Assembly (NCBI GenBank): GCA_025936045.1
Contig: JAICUB010000026.1
Span: forward strand, 29,719-93,718
Length of the DNA stretch: 64,000 nucleotides
Source of the DNA: Polyangiaceae bacterium
GTDB lineage: Bacteria > Myxococcota_A > Polyangia > Polyangiales > Polyangiaceae
Direction of reading: 5' to 3'
Shown here: one piece after another, positions 35,273 to 46,661 of the stretch
Layout: each line of letters begins with the position of its first letter
Position numbering within the stretch: the first letter of the stretch is position 1
The notes under the pieces: model-generated
The model's input: the letters and a program-made list of their open reading frames with translations, nothing else
What the model was told of the DNA's origin: nothing
The model's database searches: none
Made by a program: the position numbers and the translations under genes

Positions 35273-37411
35273 CTAAAACGCCTCGCCGATCGCCAAATCG
35301 ATCGACATCGGCAAACCGAAGAGCGTATCTCCCGGCTGTTCTTCGGAAGACGGCAGGTGGCGATGCCCGAGCCACTGCAGGTAGAGCGGGCGAAAACCGA
35401 CATCGAAGCGCAAAGGTCCCACCGGCGTCACGTAGCGCAACCCGAAGCCCGGTGAGATGTGCGGGTAATTCAACCTGATTTGCGCGACGGCGCGCGACAC
35501 GTCGCTCGAGTCGACGAAGAGGGCGCCCTGAAACGCCCCCGAGATCGGAAAGCGCGTTTCGAGCGAGAGCTCCCACAGCGTGAGGCCGCCGAGCGGGCGA
35601 ATGCAGCCGCTCGGTAGCGGACCCGTGGTCGTCGCACAATTGACTCCGGAGACACCGGTCGGCACCAAAAATCCGATCGGGCCGTGCGGTCCGACGCCAC
35701 GCAGCGGGTAGCCGCGATTCGAGTTCGGGCCGCCCGAGTAGAAGGCGCGCAGGAGGAGCTTCTCCTGGTCGCGGACGACGGCCGGATCTTGCGGGTCCAC
35801 GTTGGCGTCGATACCTTCCGCGGTGGAGGCGTTCAGTGTCGAGCCGTAGTTGCCCGGGATCAGAAAGCCGAAGCCGAGCCGCGCCGCGAAGACGGACTTA
35901 CGGCCGAGCGCGCCGCGCGTGTAGACGCGCGCTTCGGGTCGAATCTTCACGTCGTTGACGGTGCCCTGAAAGAGGTAGCCGGCGACCTGAACGTCGTTCG
36001 AGAGATAAAAGCCGCGCGTCGGCTGCAGCGGATCGTTGCGGAAGTCGAGCGTGCTCACGAGCTCCGGGAACGAGACCCGCACGTTCTCGAGGCCGCTCGT
36101 CGCGTGGCCTCGGTAATAAAATGGGTAGTACGCCTGCCAGTTGTAGGACGGCGTGAGCAGCAGGTGATGCCCGAAGAACGCCCGCTCGACGCCGCCGCTC
36201 GTCTTCACGTCGTGGTAACCGAGCACCGGCTCGCGTTTCGGATCCTCGTTCGCGGGCAGCGGGTAGAGCACCGGATACATGTTGTAAGCAACGCTCAAGA
36301 ATCCGGCCGTCCTCGCCTCGAACAGCGACGGCTGCCGGAGTTGCGTCTGCACGTGAACCTCCGGCAGCACGCGGAACGGCGCCCAGAGCGGCGCGCCCGC
36401 CATCGGGATCCGCGTCGGAAAAAACGTGAGGCCCGGATGCGCTTCGACGCTCAGGTGCCGCAGGCCGCCGAGGAAGTTGCGATCCTCCCAACCGCCCGTG
36501 AGCTGCCAGCCGAGCCGCAGCACGTCGAAGCGCGCGCCGCCGCCGAGACGCACCCCGCGGAGCTTGCTTTCCTTCACGGTCACGAGCAGCGGCACGCTGG
36601 CGCTTTCGGGATGGCTGCGATCCTCGGTGATTTGGACGCTCGTGAAGACGCCGAGGTTCAAGAGCGCGGTCTTCGCGTCCTCGAGCTCGGACGCCGAATA
36701 GGGATCGCCTTCGTGCAGATCGAGCGTGGCGCGCACGGGGGTGAGCGGGATTTCACCGAGGCCTTCGATGCTCACGGGACCGAAACGCGACGCAGGCCCG
36801 AGCTCGGCCGTGTAGGTGATGTCCGCCGTATGGGCGGCGACGTCGACCACGGCTTTTCCCGAGACTTTGCTGAACGCGTAGCCGTGGTTCATCAGCACGC
36901 GTACGAGACCCTGCTTGTCCGCTTCGAAGCGATCCTCGTCGAAGATCTCGCCTCGCTCGAGCTTCACGACGTGCACGGCGCGGCGCGCGACCTTGGGCGG
37001 CAAGAGCGCGAGGCCGCTCGAGTCGACCCGCCGCACGTGCACGGGCTCACCGAGCGTCACCTCGATTTCGACGCGAACGTGGTGCTCGTCGAGGTGGACG
37101 ACACGCGCCGCCTCCACCTTCGCCTCGTAGTAGCCGCGGGCGCGGCACCAGCGTTCGATGCGCTCGAGGTCCCGCGTGAGGACCGCCGGATCGTACGTCG
37201 AGTACTCGAGAACGCGCGGAAAGACGCCGAACAGGAGCGGCGACTCGGTCGTGGCGAGCTTGTCGCGCAGGGCTCCGGGCTCGGCGTCCTCGGCGCCCTT
37301 CACGTCGAGGCTCGACACGACCGGCTGCGTCGGCCACACGCGACAGCCGACGGCCAATGCGGCGAGCGCAAACAAAGCCGCTCGGCGCGGGGCTCGCCAG
37401 CGCACGCCCAT
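35273..37411 (-). CDS. tamA: Omp85-family outer-membrane protein (TamA/BamA-like), possible lipoprotein
   Basis: A protein of 712 residues with three POTRA-like repeats (about 35-300; for example VSSLDVKGAEDAEPGALRDK and FGPVSIEGLGEIPLTPVRA) and a C-terminal 16-strand barrel domain, with RGYPLRGVGP and the last strand ending SIDLAIGEAF. The signal peptide ends ALAVGC, which fits a lipobox with Cys23, unusual for Omp85 proteins. It stands directly upstream of tamB, 17 bases from its start, as TamA normally does. A GGAGG site precedes the ATG very closely. Confidence 0.88.
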   Translation of the reverse strand: MGVRWRAPRRAALFALAALAVGCRVWPTQPVVSSLDVKGAEDAEPGALRDKLATTESPLLFGVFPRVLEYSTYDPAVLTRDLERIERWCRARGYYEAKVEAARVVHLDEHHVRVEIEVTLGEPVHVRRVDSSGLALLPPKVARRAVHVVKLERGEIFDEDRFEADKQGLVRVLMNHGYAFSKVSGKAVVDVAAHTADITYTAELGPASRFGPVSIEGLGEIPLTPVRATLDLHEGDPYSASELEDAKTALLNLGVFTSVQITEDRSHPESASVPLLVTVKESKLRGVRLGGGARFDVLRLGWQLTGGWEDRNFLGGLRHLSVEAHPGLTFFPTRIPMAGAPLWAPFRVLPEVHVQTQLRQPSLFEARTAGFLSVAYNMYPVLYPLPANEDPKREPVLGYHDVKTSGGVERAFFGHHLLLTPSYNWQAYYPFYYRGHATSGLENVRVSFPELVSTLDFRNDPLQPTRGFYLSNDVQVAGYLFQGTVNDVKIRPEARVYTRGALGRKSVFAARLGFGFLIPGNYGSTLNASTAEGIDANVDPQDPAVVRDQEKLLLRAFYSGGPNSNRGYPLRGVGPHGPIGFLVPTGVSGVNCATTTGPLPSGCIRPLGGLTLWELSLETRFPISGAFQGALFVDSSDVSRAVAQIRLNYPHISPGFGLRYVTPVGPLRFDVGFRPLYLQWLGHRHLPSSEEQPGDTLFGLPMSIDLAIGEAF

Positions 37412-37461
37412 CGCCTCCGGTCGTTAGCACGACCGCGCGCACTCTCGCGCGCGGCGTTACG

Positions 37462-38160
37462 TCACTTCGGCGCTTTGCGCTTCACGCCCGGAAGCGTCGC
37501 AAGCTCGGGCGCGGGCTCGAGGACCTTCATGTCCTGGAAGTCGATGATGCCCTGATACGGATCGGCCTCGGCGCCGGAAGAAGCCTTCATGAAGGTGGTC
37601 GAGTATTTGCCCTTGACGGTCACCTTCGCGCCCTTCGCGGGCAACGGATCGGGAACCTTCACGCCCCAACCCTGGTCGTCGTAGCCGCCGTCGTCCTTCG
37701 GGCTGTCGAACGCCTTGATGGCGTCGAAAATGTTGGCGAAGTTCGAGGCCCAGCCCATCACCTTGATCGACTCGTTCTCGGGTGCGTCCTTCGTGTCACC
37801 GACCCAGAAGGTCGGCACGGGCGCGTGGCAATCCTCCGGATCGGCCTTGCCGGTCTTGTGCACGGCACACTTGGGCGCATCCTCGATATTCGTCTTCGTG
37901 ATGTAGCCCGTGATGCTGATGTCCTTGCCGACGATGTCCTTGCGATGCACGACGCTACGCAGGAAGTACGCAGCACCCCAGACCGTGTACGCATCACCGT
38001 TCTTCGTCTGCTTCTTTTGTAGGGTGGGCACGCTCGGCAAATTCGCCTTGGTGCCGCTGTAGGCGGGCTTGGGCTGGTATTTCGCTTCCTCACCGCCACA
38101 CGCAAGCGGGACGCAAAGGGCACCAATCACCAGGGAACATCGCGCGACCTTGGGAAACAT
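37462..38160 (-). CDS. Hypothetical lipoprotein upstream of tamA
   Basis: A protein of 232 residues with a signal peptide ending VPLACGG (lipid cysteine about residue 21) and no family I recognise. The mature part has two cysteines in CAVHKTGKADPEDCHAP and predicted beta strands (ITGYITKTN, AKVTVKGKYSTTF), compatible with an OB-fold-like domain. ATG 38160 is preferred because GAGGAGG lies eight bases upstream; an in-frame start at 38199 lacks this. It precedes tamA by 50 bases on the same strand and may be co-expressed. Confidence 0.75.
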   Translation of the reverse strand: MFPKVARCSLVIGALCVPLACGGEEAKYQPKPAYSGTKANLPSVPTLQKKQTKNGDAYTVWGAAYFLRSVVHRKDIVGKDISITGYITKTNIEDAPKCAVHKTGKADPEDCHAPVPTFWVGDTKDAPENESIKVMGWASNFANIFDAIKAFDSPKDDGGYDDQGWGVKVPDPLPAKGAKVTVKGKYSTTFMKASSGAEADPYQGIIDFQDMKVLEPAPELATLPGVKRKAPK

Positions 38161-38391
38161 CGGAGGGGCCTCCTCGGCAGGCTTTCTCGTGAATCTCACG
38201 CGTTACGGGGCGCGCGAGCGGGGCCACAGTAGTCTTGATTCCACCGCTACCGCAAGGCTCGATCACACATGCCGGCCTGATGGCCGCCGGACCCGCCGAT
38301 CCGCGGGCGAATCTTGCGTGCACGGCAATTTTTCAGCCAAAACAGCCGAGTGCCGTGGCGGGCAGCGCGCCGCTGGTAGGCTTTTGTTCGG

Positions 38392-39105
38392 ATGGCTCGC
38401 TTCATCGTGATCGGCGACGTGCACGGATGCAGCACGGAGCTCGATGGTCTGCTCGACCGCATCGCGCCGGTCACCGGCGATCGGGTGGCGTTCGTGGGCG
38501 ATCTCGTGGCGAAGGGGCCGAACACCGAGATCGTCCTGCGCACCGTTCGCGAAATCGGCGCCGAGGTCGCGCTCGGCAATCATGAAAAGAAGCTGCTCGA
38601 CGCCCGCGTCGCGCGTCGCGCCGGACGCCCGTCGTCGACGAAGCTCGACCCGACGCACGAGCGGTTGCTCGACACGCTCAGCGACGAAGACTGGTCGCAG
38701 CTCGAGTCGTTCCCGCTCTGGATCGAGCTCGGCGCGGAGCTCCGCGTCGTGCACGCCGGCGTCGTCCCCGGCCTGCCCATGAGCGAGCAGGATCCGAAGA
38801 ATCTCCTGCACATGCGCTCGCTCTCGGAGACCGGCGAGCCGAGCAGCAAGTGGGGGTCACCGTGGGGCGCGCGCTACGTGGGTCCGCCGCACATCGTGTT
38901 CGGCCACAACGCGCGCAAAGATCCGCAGCTGCATCCGTTCGCGACCGGCCTCGATACGGGTTGCGTCTACGGGGGCGCGCTCACCGCGCTCGTGCTGCAG
39001 CAGGGCAGCGTCCCGCCACCGCCGAACGCCCGGCTCGACGTGCTCGTGAACGAGCCCGCCCGGCGCGCGTACTCGGACTACGGCGGCCCGCTCGTGAATC
39101 GCTGA
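38392..39105 (+). CDS. Calcineurin-like metallophosphoesterase (PrpA/ApaH type)
   Basis: A protein of 237 residues with the full metallophosphatase set: GDVHGC at 8-13, GDLVAKGP, GNHEKK and a late FGHNARKD. The lengths of the spacers resemble diadenosine tetraphosphatase and serine/threonine phosphatases of the PrpA type. It probably hydrolyses phosphoester bonds with two metal ions in the cytoplasm; the substrate is uncertain. It is followed after seven bases by rsmE. Confidence 0.88.
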   Translation: MARFIVIGDVHGCSTELDGLLDRIAPVTGDRVAFVGDLVAKGPNTEIVLRTVREIGAEVALGNHEKKLLDARVARRAGRPSSTKLDPTHERLLDTLSDEDWSQLESFPLWIELGAELRVVHAGVVPGLPMSEQDPKNLLHMRSLSETGEPSSKWGSPWGARYVGPPHIVFGHNARKDPQLHPFATGLDTGCVYGGALTALVLQQGSVPPPPNARLDVLVNEPARRAYSDYGGPLVNR

Positions 39106-39112
39106 GTAGGGC

Positions 39113-39838
39113 ATGACTCGGCGCATTCGCGTGCCACTCGGCGAGCTTTCGGCGGGAGAACGCCGGCTCGAGGGCGCGCCCGCGCGCTACCTCACGCGCG
39201 TCTTGCGCCTGCGCGCGGGCGCGACGGTCACGGCGTTCGATCCGGCGGCGCGGAACGAAGCGGAAGCGACGCTCGTCGAAGTCGGACGCGACCACGTGCT
39301 CGCGCGTTTCGGTGAGCCGCGGGCCGCGAGCGTCGTCGGACACGCGGACGTGACGCTCGTCTGGTGCGCCGGCAAGGGCGACAAGCCCGACGAGGTGGTG
39401 CGCGCCGCGACGGCGCTCGGTGCGGGCGCCGTCGTCATCGCGACGAGCGAACGCAGCGTCGCGCGCGCGTTGCCGTCGCCCGAGCGCAACGCGCGGCTCG
39501 GAGCCATCGCGCTCGACGCCGCGCGCCAATGCGGCCGCGGGGATCTCCCGCTCTTGACGGGGCCCGTCGAGCTCGCAGACGCGCTCGCGGAGCAACACGA
39601 CAACGCCGCGCTCAAGCTCTGCTTCGACCCCGGCGCCGAACGCTCGCTCGGGGCCGCGCTCGCCGAACGGCGGGGCCGCGCCGTCGTGCTGCTGATCGGC
39701 CCGGAAGGCGGCTTTGCGGAGGAGGAGCTCGCGCTCGCACGTGACGCCGCGTTTTCGTTCGTGCGCTTCGGAACGCTCGTGCTCCGCACGGAGCTCGCCG
39801 CGGTCGCCGCGCTCGGCGCCGTGCTCGCGACTGAGTGA
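39113..39838 (+). CDS. rsmE: 16S rRNA m3U1498 methyltransferase RsmE
   Basis: A SPOUT-family methyltransferase of 241 residues that methylates N3 of U1498. An N-terminal PUA-like part (LTRVLRLRAGATVTAFDP) is followed by the trefoil-knot domain with LIGPEGGFAEEELALA and the C-terminal LGTLVLRTELAA-like segment, here FGTLVLRTELAAVAAL, which forms the knot and SAM site. It is co-oriented with the metallophosphatase and ends 18 bases before a convergent methyltransferase gene. Confidence 0.94.
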   Translation: MTRRIRVPLGELSAGERRLEGAPARYLTRVLRLRAGATVTAFDPAARNEAEATLVEVGRDHVLARFGEPRAASVVGHADVTLVWCAGKGDKPDEVVRAATALGAGAVVIATSERSVARALPSPERNARLGAIALDAARQCGRGDLPLLTGPVELADALAEQHDNAALKLCFDPGAERSLGAALAERRGRAVVLLIGPEGGFAEEELALARDAAFSFVRFGTLVLRTELAAVAALGAVLATE

Positions 39839-39856
39839 GGGAGCCCGCGTTCGGCT

Positions 39857-40681
39857 TCAGCCGCCCGGCACGCGCGCGCTCGCGCAGCCGACGTGCACCG
39901 TGAGCTCGAGCTTCCCCTCGGACCAATACTTGTCGATGGCGTCGCGCACGTACTCGAGCGGCTTTTTGAGCTCGAGCTCGCCGAGCCAGGTGTGGAGCTC
40001 CGGCATGATCTGCAGGCGCGTCACCGGATCCTCGACGAACGCTCGACCGCTGTCGAACGGCAAGAACGTCTGCCGGATCTCGACGTCGACGTCCTCGAAG
40101 CCGACGCTCTCGAGCTCTTCCGAGAGCGATTCGATCGAAGGGCGCGTGGCGAGCGCGTAATCGACCGCTTTCGAAAACTCCGCGTCGTCGAACTTGAGCG
40201 CGTACTCGCGCAAGAGGTCGGCGACCTCCTGGAACGACCCGCGCAACGGCATCGCCACGAGCGCCTGCCCGCCCGGACACAAGACGTTCTTCATGCCGCC
40301 GAGCAGCGCGAGGCGTTCCTCCGCCGTCACGATCGGGTGGAGCGCGAGCGCGTGGGTGAACTGCTCGGGCTCGAACTCCGAGAGGTCGTTTTCGAGGATG
40401 CGGTATTCGACCTGGGCGTCGCGCCGAGAGGCGGCCTTGTTGCGCGCGAGCTCGAGCGCGGGCAGCGAGGGATCGAGCCCGATGATTTCGGCCTGCTCCA
40501 CCCGCTCGTAGAGCTTCAAGTCGGGGTACCCGGTCCGGCAGCCGACATGCAGGATGCGCGCCTCGTCCCCGACGAGCAGCATCTCGAGCAACAGCTCACC
40601 GTAGAGCGAGAGGTAGCGCGGCACCACGAACGTCTCGAAAATCGCGGCGTCGGCGGGGGTGAGCTTGTCGTTGTGGAACAA
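39857..40681 (-). CDS. Class I SAM-dependent methyltransferase
   Basis: A protein of 274 residues. ARILHVGCRTGYPDLKLYERV is the SAM-binding motif I, and IIGLDPSLPALELAR has the acidic residue for the ribose. LCPGGQALVAMPLRGS corresponds to motif III. The substrate is unknown. The start codon is TTG 40681, with weak ribosome-site evidence, and an inverted repeat stands just upstream. The gene is convergent with rsmE. Confidence 0.8.
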   Translation of the reverse strand: MFHNDKLTPADAAIFETFVVPRYLSLYGELLLEMLLVGDEARILHVGCRTGYPDLKLYERVEQAEIIGLDPSLPALELARNKAASRRDAQVEYRILENDLSEFEPEQFTHALALHPIVTAEERLALLGGMKNVLCPGGQALVAMPLRGSFQEVADLLREYALKFDDAEFSKAVDYALATRPSIESLSEELESVGFEDVDVEIRQTFLPFDSGRAFVEDPVTRLQIMPELHTWLGELELKKPLEYVRDAIDKYWSEGKLELTVHVGCASARVPGG

Positions 40682-40689
40682 GAGGCAGC

Positions 40690-40707
40690 CCGGTTGTTAC
40701 CAACCGG
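40690..40707. promoter_or_regulatory. Inverted repeat upstream of the methyltransferase start
   Basis: CCGGTTG and CAACCGG form perfect seven-base arms around TTAC, eight bases upstream of the TTG start of the minus-strand methyltransferase. It could be an operator or a small mRNA hairpin controlling translation; I have no direct evidence for either. Confidence 0.35.
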
Positions 40708-40780
40708 TCCCTAGCGGATCAAGCCGGCGGCTCCCACACTCGCGTCGCTCGTCGGAGAAAACGGCTCTAAGCTTCGGGCC

Positions 40781-41035
40781 GTGCACCCGCTCGTTCGTGC
40801 CGGAGCCGTCGCCGCGCTGCTCATCGCGCTCGGCTCGCTGGCGCGCCGGCCACCCCGCAAAATCCGGGTTCAAAGCACGGTCTCGCTCGTCGCTTCGAGC
40901 GCCGCGCCGAGCGCGGCCCGAGGAGCCGCGCCGTGCGCGCGCGGCACACTGCCCGACCACGGCGTGTGCGTGCCCGTCCCGGCGCCGAGCGCGTGCCTCA
41001 ATCCACGAGCTTGTAGCCAAAGCCGTACACCGTGA
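40781..41035 (+). CDS. Small secreted or degraded protein, function unknown
   Basis: An open frame of 84 codons with a GTG start and a hydrophobic N-terminus (VRAGAVAALLIALGSL) followed by ARGAAPCARGTLPDHGVCVPVP, a motif seen near the start of secreted myxobacterial proteins. It then runs into the 3' end of the opposite-strand response regulator by 38 bases, where the sense stops resembling protein. It may be the remnant of a longer exported protein cut off by rearrangement. Low confidence. Confidence 0.35.
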   Translation: MHPLVRAGAVAALLIALGSLARRPPRKIRVQSTVSLVASSAAPSAARGAAPCARGTLPDHGVCVPVPAPSACLNPRACSQSRTP

Positions 41036-41687
41036 GGATGTGGGTCGGCTTGTCGGGGCTCTTCTCGATCTTCTTTCTGAGCTTCACGACGAAGTTGTCG
41101 ATGGTGCGGTTGCTCGGGTTCGCCTCGAGTCCCCAAATCTTGTCGAGGAGCTCGTCGCGACCGACGGCTTGACCTTTGCGCTCGTGGAGCAGGCGCAAGA
41201 GCTCGACCTCGTAGAACGAAAGCTGCTCGGCGCGCTTGCCGTCGCGCTGGATACTCTGCGCACCGACGTTGACGGTCACCTCACCGAGGCGAAAGCTCGG
41301 TGGCTCGCTCGGGCGGTGCGTCCGCCGAAAGATCGCCCGGATACGCGCGACGAGCTCGCCGATGCTGAACGGCTTCGTCACGTAGTCGTCGGCACCCGCC
41401 TGGAGGCCGCGGATCTTGTCGGCTTCCTGGCTCTTGGCCGTCAGCATGATGATGGGCACGACCTGATTGGTGCGCCTGAGGTCCTCGCACACCTGGTAGC
41501 CGTTGAGGTCCGGGAGCATCAGATCGAGCAGCACCGCGTCGGGGCGGTCCTTCTGCGCGATCGCGAGGCCGGCCTTGCCCGTCGCCGCCTCGAGCACCGT
41601 GAAGCCCTCGAACTCGAGCGCGTCCTTCAAGCCGAGCGCGATGTGCGGCTCGTCTTCGATGACCAGGATGGTGCGCTTCGTATCCAT
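40998..41687 (-). CDS. OmpR/PhoB-type response regulator
   Basis: A two-component regulator of 229 residues. The receiver domain has EDE at 11-13, phosphoacceptor Asp55 in AVLLDLMLPD and a conserved Lys in DDYVTKPF. The C-terminal winged helix, with ERKGQAVGRDELLDKIWG and SNRTIDNFVVKLRKKIE, binds DNA. No histidine kinase gene lies next to it in the window, so its partner must be distant. Confidence 0.95.
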   Translation of the reverse strand: MDTKRTILVIEDEPHIALGLKDALEFEGFTVLEAATGKAGLAIAQKDRPDAVLLDLMLPDLNGYQVCEDLRRTNQVVPIIMLTAKSQEADKIRGLQAGADDYVTKPFSIGELVARIRAIFRRTHRPSEPPSFRLGEVTVNVGAQSIQRDGKRAEQLSFYEVELLRLLHERKGQAVGRDELLDKIWGLEANPSNRTIDNFVVKLRKKIEKSPDKPTHILTVYGFGYKLVD

Positions 41688-41776
41688 CGCGCCCGTGCTC
41701 CGAGCCTACGACGAAGCCTCGGAGCACGTCGAGCCGGCGGCCGGGTTTCGCGCCCGACCGCCGCCTTCATACGGGA

Positions 41777-44290
41777 TTACTCGCCGGCGTTCGCGCCGAT
41801 GCAGGCGATGAACGCGAGGCCGTCCTTGGCCGGGATGTTGTTGCCCATGAAGCGCAAGATGCGCCTCTGGGTCGGGTTGCAATCCTTCACGAGATTCTGC
41901 TCGCCTTGCGCGAGCTGATCGTTACCCGCAGCGGCCGCAGCTTCGGGATCGACGTAGCAATAGCCGTTGAGACCACCGGTGTCCGGCATCGTCTCGCAGC
42001 TGACGAGCTGGTCCCCAGTGAACTGATTCAGCTCGCAGAAACATTCCTTGTCGCAGGGCACGGCGCCCGGCGCATCGCCACCGCAAACGCCTTCGTTCGC
42101 GAGGAACTGCTGCGCTGCATCGACGACCTTGGCACGCTCGCCAACGAGCGCCGAACGGCCAGGGTCCGAGCAGTCCGGATCCGGACACTTGTCGAAGACG
42201 CCCGGCGACGACTGTTGCTGAGGCCGCACTTCGACGACCGCACAAGGCACCTTACCGAAGTCCGGATTGCTGGTCTGATCCCCGGTCAAATCCGGCGATA
42301 GCGGGCGCGGCAGGCACTTCACCGTGAGCGCCTCCTTGAGGCGGTTCACGATGGCGGCGACGGCGGGGTTGTAGCCGTAGTTCTGGTCGCTCGCCGGCGT
42401 CATACCCTGCGCTGGCTGGATGTTCTTCGGGCAGATGCTGGCAACGATGGAGTTCGTCCCGAAACCCTTGAGCACCTGAAGCTCGCGGACGCCGGGGTAG
42501 CCCTTCGCGTAGTCCTGCTCGCCGGACGTCGTGGCGGTGACGTTCCTGCAGAGCGGGCTGTGCTTGGCGAACTCATCGGCGTTGCAGTCGCAACCGTCCG
42601 AGTTCGCGTCGCACGTGGCTGTGTCCACGGGCTTCGCCAGCGGGAAGATGCACGCGAACTGGAGGTCGTCACGCACGTCGAGCGGATCCTGCTCGTGGCC
42701 GTTGATGGGGTTCAACATCGTGGAGTTCGACGGTGAGATCGCGACGTTGATGATCGGATTCGTCCCCGTGCGCGGGTCGATCTGCTCGATCATGAACGGG
42801 TCCGTGGGCGGGATGTGGGCGTCTGGATCGCCCAGGATCACGTCCCACCGCTTCGCATCCGTGAGATCTTTGGCCGTCATGTAGCTGAGGCCACGACCCT
42901 GGAGGCTGTCTTGGGTGGCAATGTCTTGCCACGGCACGCCGATGAGACCGGCTAGGAACACGAGGCCCGCCTCGCGCGGAGGCTCACCCTTGGCACCTGC
43001 GGCGAAGATCGGGTTCGGGACCTGGGGGCCGCCGAAACGCGGCGTGATGAAGCGCTGGCTCAAGCCCTCGACGTAGCGACCCGCCGGATAGAGCAGATCG
43101 ATACCGAAGCGCTGGACCTGGTTATAACAACGCTCGTTCATGCTGTCTTCGGGCTGGGACAGATTCCAATGCTTCTGGTCGGCGGTGCACACGGTGTCCG
43201 CCGCGTTGTCCATGCAGCCCAAGTTCGGCGGCGGCGGCGAGCTGCACGGCCGGCAGCACGGATCGTTCGCGTTCGCGCAGGCGGAGTTCGCGCGCGGCAT
43301 GTGCCACGTGTTCGAGGTGATGCCGCCCTTGTAACCGACGAGCCAACCCTGCGTGCCGTCCTCGTCGACGATCGAGCAATCGTTTTCGTCGGACATCATG
43401 ACCACGGCGAGCAGCGAGTCCGGGCGCATGAACTTTGCGCGCTGATCGAGGACGACACCGTTGGCGGCGGTCGCCTTACCGTCGGCCGTCTTCGGACGGA
43501 CGCTGCTGTTGCCGTCGTTCGTCATCGAACCGACCGGCTCGGGATCCACGAGGAAGCGGTACCAAGCCTCGAGCGACGCTTCGTAGCCGCAACCGTGCTC
43601 GCCGGCCGCCGTCACCTGCGTCGTGAAGTTCTGGATGAACGTCGTCGGGTCGTTCTCGCCCTTGGTGATGGGCATATGCGGGTCGAGCACGTTGGCCTGG
43701 ACACGCGGATCCCACACGAGAAAGCCCGTGTTGTTCCAGCTGTAGAGGTTGCCCGCGGGGCGCACGCTCGGGAGCAGCTGTGCGAGATCGTTGTAGAAGG
43801 ACGTGCCGCCGTTCGCCTGGTTCTGCGCGTCGGAGCACACGTCGTTGCTGCCGTGATCGCCGAGGCTCGATGTGACGATGCCGATGTGGATGTCCTGAAT
43901 CGCCTTGAACTCAGGGGTGCCCCTGTTGGCCGGACAGAGGCCCGTGACCGGGTCCGCGGTGGCGCCCGTGGGCATCTCGTTTGTGTCGAGACAGGTCGGC
44001 GTGATCAGCCGCTGCACGAGGACAGGCACCGCGTTCGCCAGGATCTCCTGCTTGTCAGCCATGGAGATCGAGTTGTCGATCATGAAGAGGAGGTCGATCT
44101 TGTCGACGCCCGTCTGTCGGATCTGGCTGATGTAAACGTTGGTCGTCGTCGGCGTCGCGGGTGCGACGGGGCGATCGAGGCAGCCGGCGGTGAGGGCGCC
44201 CGCGGCAACAAGGAGACCGACAGCGGTCAGGCCCTTACCGAAGGCGTGCGATGCCTTGGTGAGCCAGGTTTGAGACTGATTCTGCGTCAT
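41777..44290 (-). CDS. Large lipoprotein with von Willebrand A-like domain
   Basis: A protein of 837 residues. The signal ends GALTAGC, a lipobox with Cys37. The segment LLFMIDNSISMADKQEILA resembles a von Willebrand A metal-ion site (DxSxS). Long later regions have many cysteines, including NDPCCRPCSSPPP and DANSDGCDCNADEF. The overall style matches large surface lipoproteins found in several copies in polyangial genomes, with no assigned function. ATG 44290 has GGAG nine bases upstream. It lies downstream of uvrC but has its own promoter, so it is not simply co-transcribed. Confidence 0.8.
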   Translation of the reverse strand: MTQNQSQTWLTKASHAFGKGLTAVGLLVAAGALTAGCLDRPVAPATPTTTNVYISQIRQTGVDKIDLLFMIDNSISMADKQEILANAVPVLVQRLITPTCLDTNEMPTGATADPVTGLCPANRGTPEFKAIQDIHIGIVTSSLGDHGSNDVCSDAQNQANGGTSFYNDLAQLLPSVRPAGNLYSWNNTGFLVWDPRVQANVLDPHMPITKGENDPTTFIQNFTTQVTAAGEHGCGYEASLEAWYRFLVDPEPVGSMTNDGNSSVRPKTADGKATAANGVVLDQRAKFMRPDSLLAVVMMSDENDCSIVDEDGTQGWLVGYKGGITSNTWHMPRANSACANANDPCCRPCSSPPPPNLGCMDNAADTVCTADQKHWNLSQPEDSMNERCYNQVQRFGIDLLYPAGRYVEGLSQRFITPRFGGPQVPNPIFAAGAKGEPPREAGLVFLAGLIGVPWQDIATQDSLQGRGLSYMTAKDLTDAKRWDVILGDPDAHIPPTDPFMIEQIDPRTGTNPIINVAISPSNSTMLNPINGHEQDPLDVRDDLQFACIFPLAKPVDTATCDANSDGCDCNADEFAKHSPLCRNVTATTSGEQDYAKGYPGVRELQVLKGFGTNSIVASICPKNIQPAQGMTPASDQNYGYNPAVAAIVNRLKEALTVKCLPRPLSPDLTGDQTSNPDFGKVPCAVVEVRPQQQSSPGVFDKCPDPDCSDPGRSALVGERAKVVDAAQQFLANEGVCGGDAPGAVPCDKECFCELNQFTGDQLVSCETMPDTGGLNGYCYVDPEAAAAAGNDQLAQGEQNLVKDCNPTQRRILRFMGNNIPAKDGLAFIACIGANAGE

Positions 44291-44319
44291 GAGATCGTGC
44301 TCCGAAAGAGGGCGCCGAG

Positions 44320-44349
44320 AGCGTAGAGGTCGACGCGCTCCAGTGTCAA
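44320..44349 (-). promoter_or_regulatory. Sigma-70-like promoter of the VWA-like lipoprotein gene
   Basis: A perfect TTGACA at 44349-44344 and TACGCT at 44325-44320 are 18 bases apart on the minus strand, ending 29 bases before the start codon. Spacing and form match the dcw promoter in this window. Confidence 0.5.
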
Positions 44350-44415
44350 CGCAAGCTATGTGCCGCCAGGTCTCAGGCTGAATCCCCTGCAAACCGAGGT
44401 CGACCCATGGCAACG

Positions 44416-44446
44416 GAGTTGGCAGACATGCCTACCAACAGCCAAC

Positions 44447-44448
<2 letters not shown>
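44416..44448 (-). terminator. Possible hairpin at the uvrC stop
   Basis: GAGTTGGC and GCCAACTC form eight-base arms around a 17-base loop directly at the uvrC stop codon. No U-tract follows on the transcribed strand, so the assignment is weak. Confidence 0.35.
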
Positions 44449-46582
<2,134 letters not shown>

Positions 46583-46661
46583 GGGGCGTAGGTTAGCGCG
46601 ACGCGCGAGCGCGGGGCGCGAGGTGCGACAGCGCCCGGACGCGTGCTAGTGCTCGGCGAAG

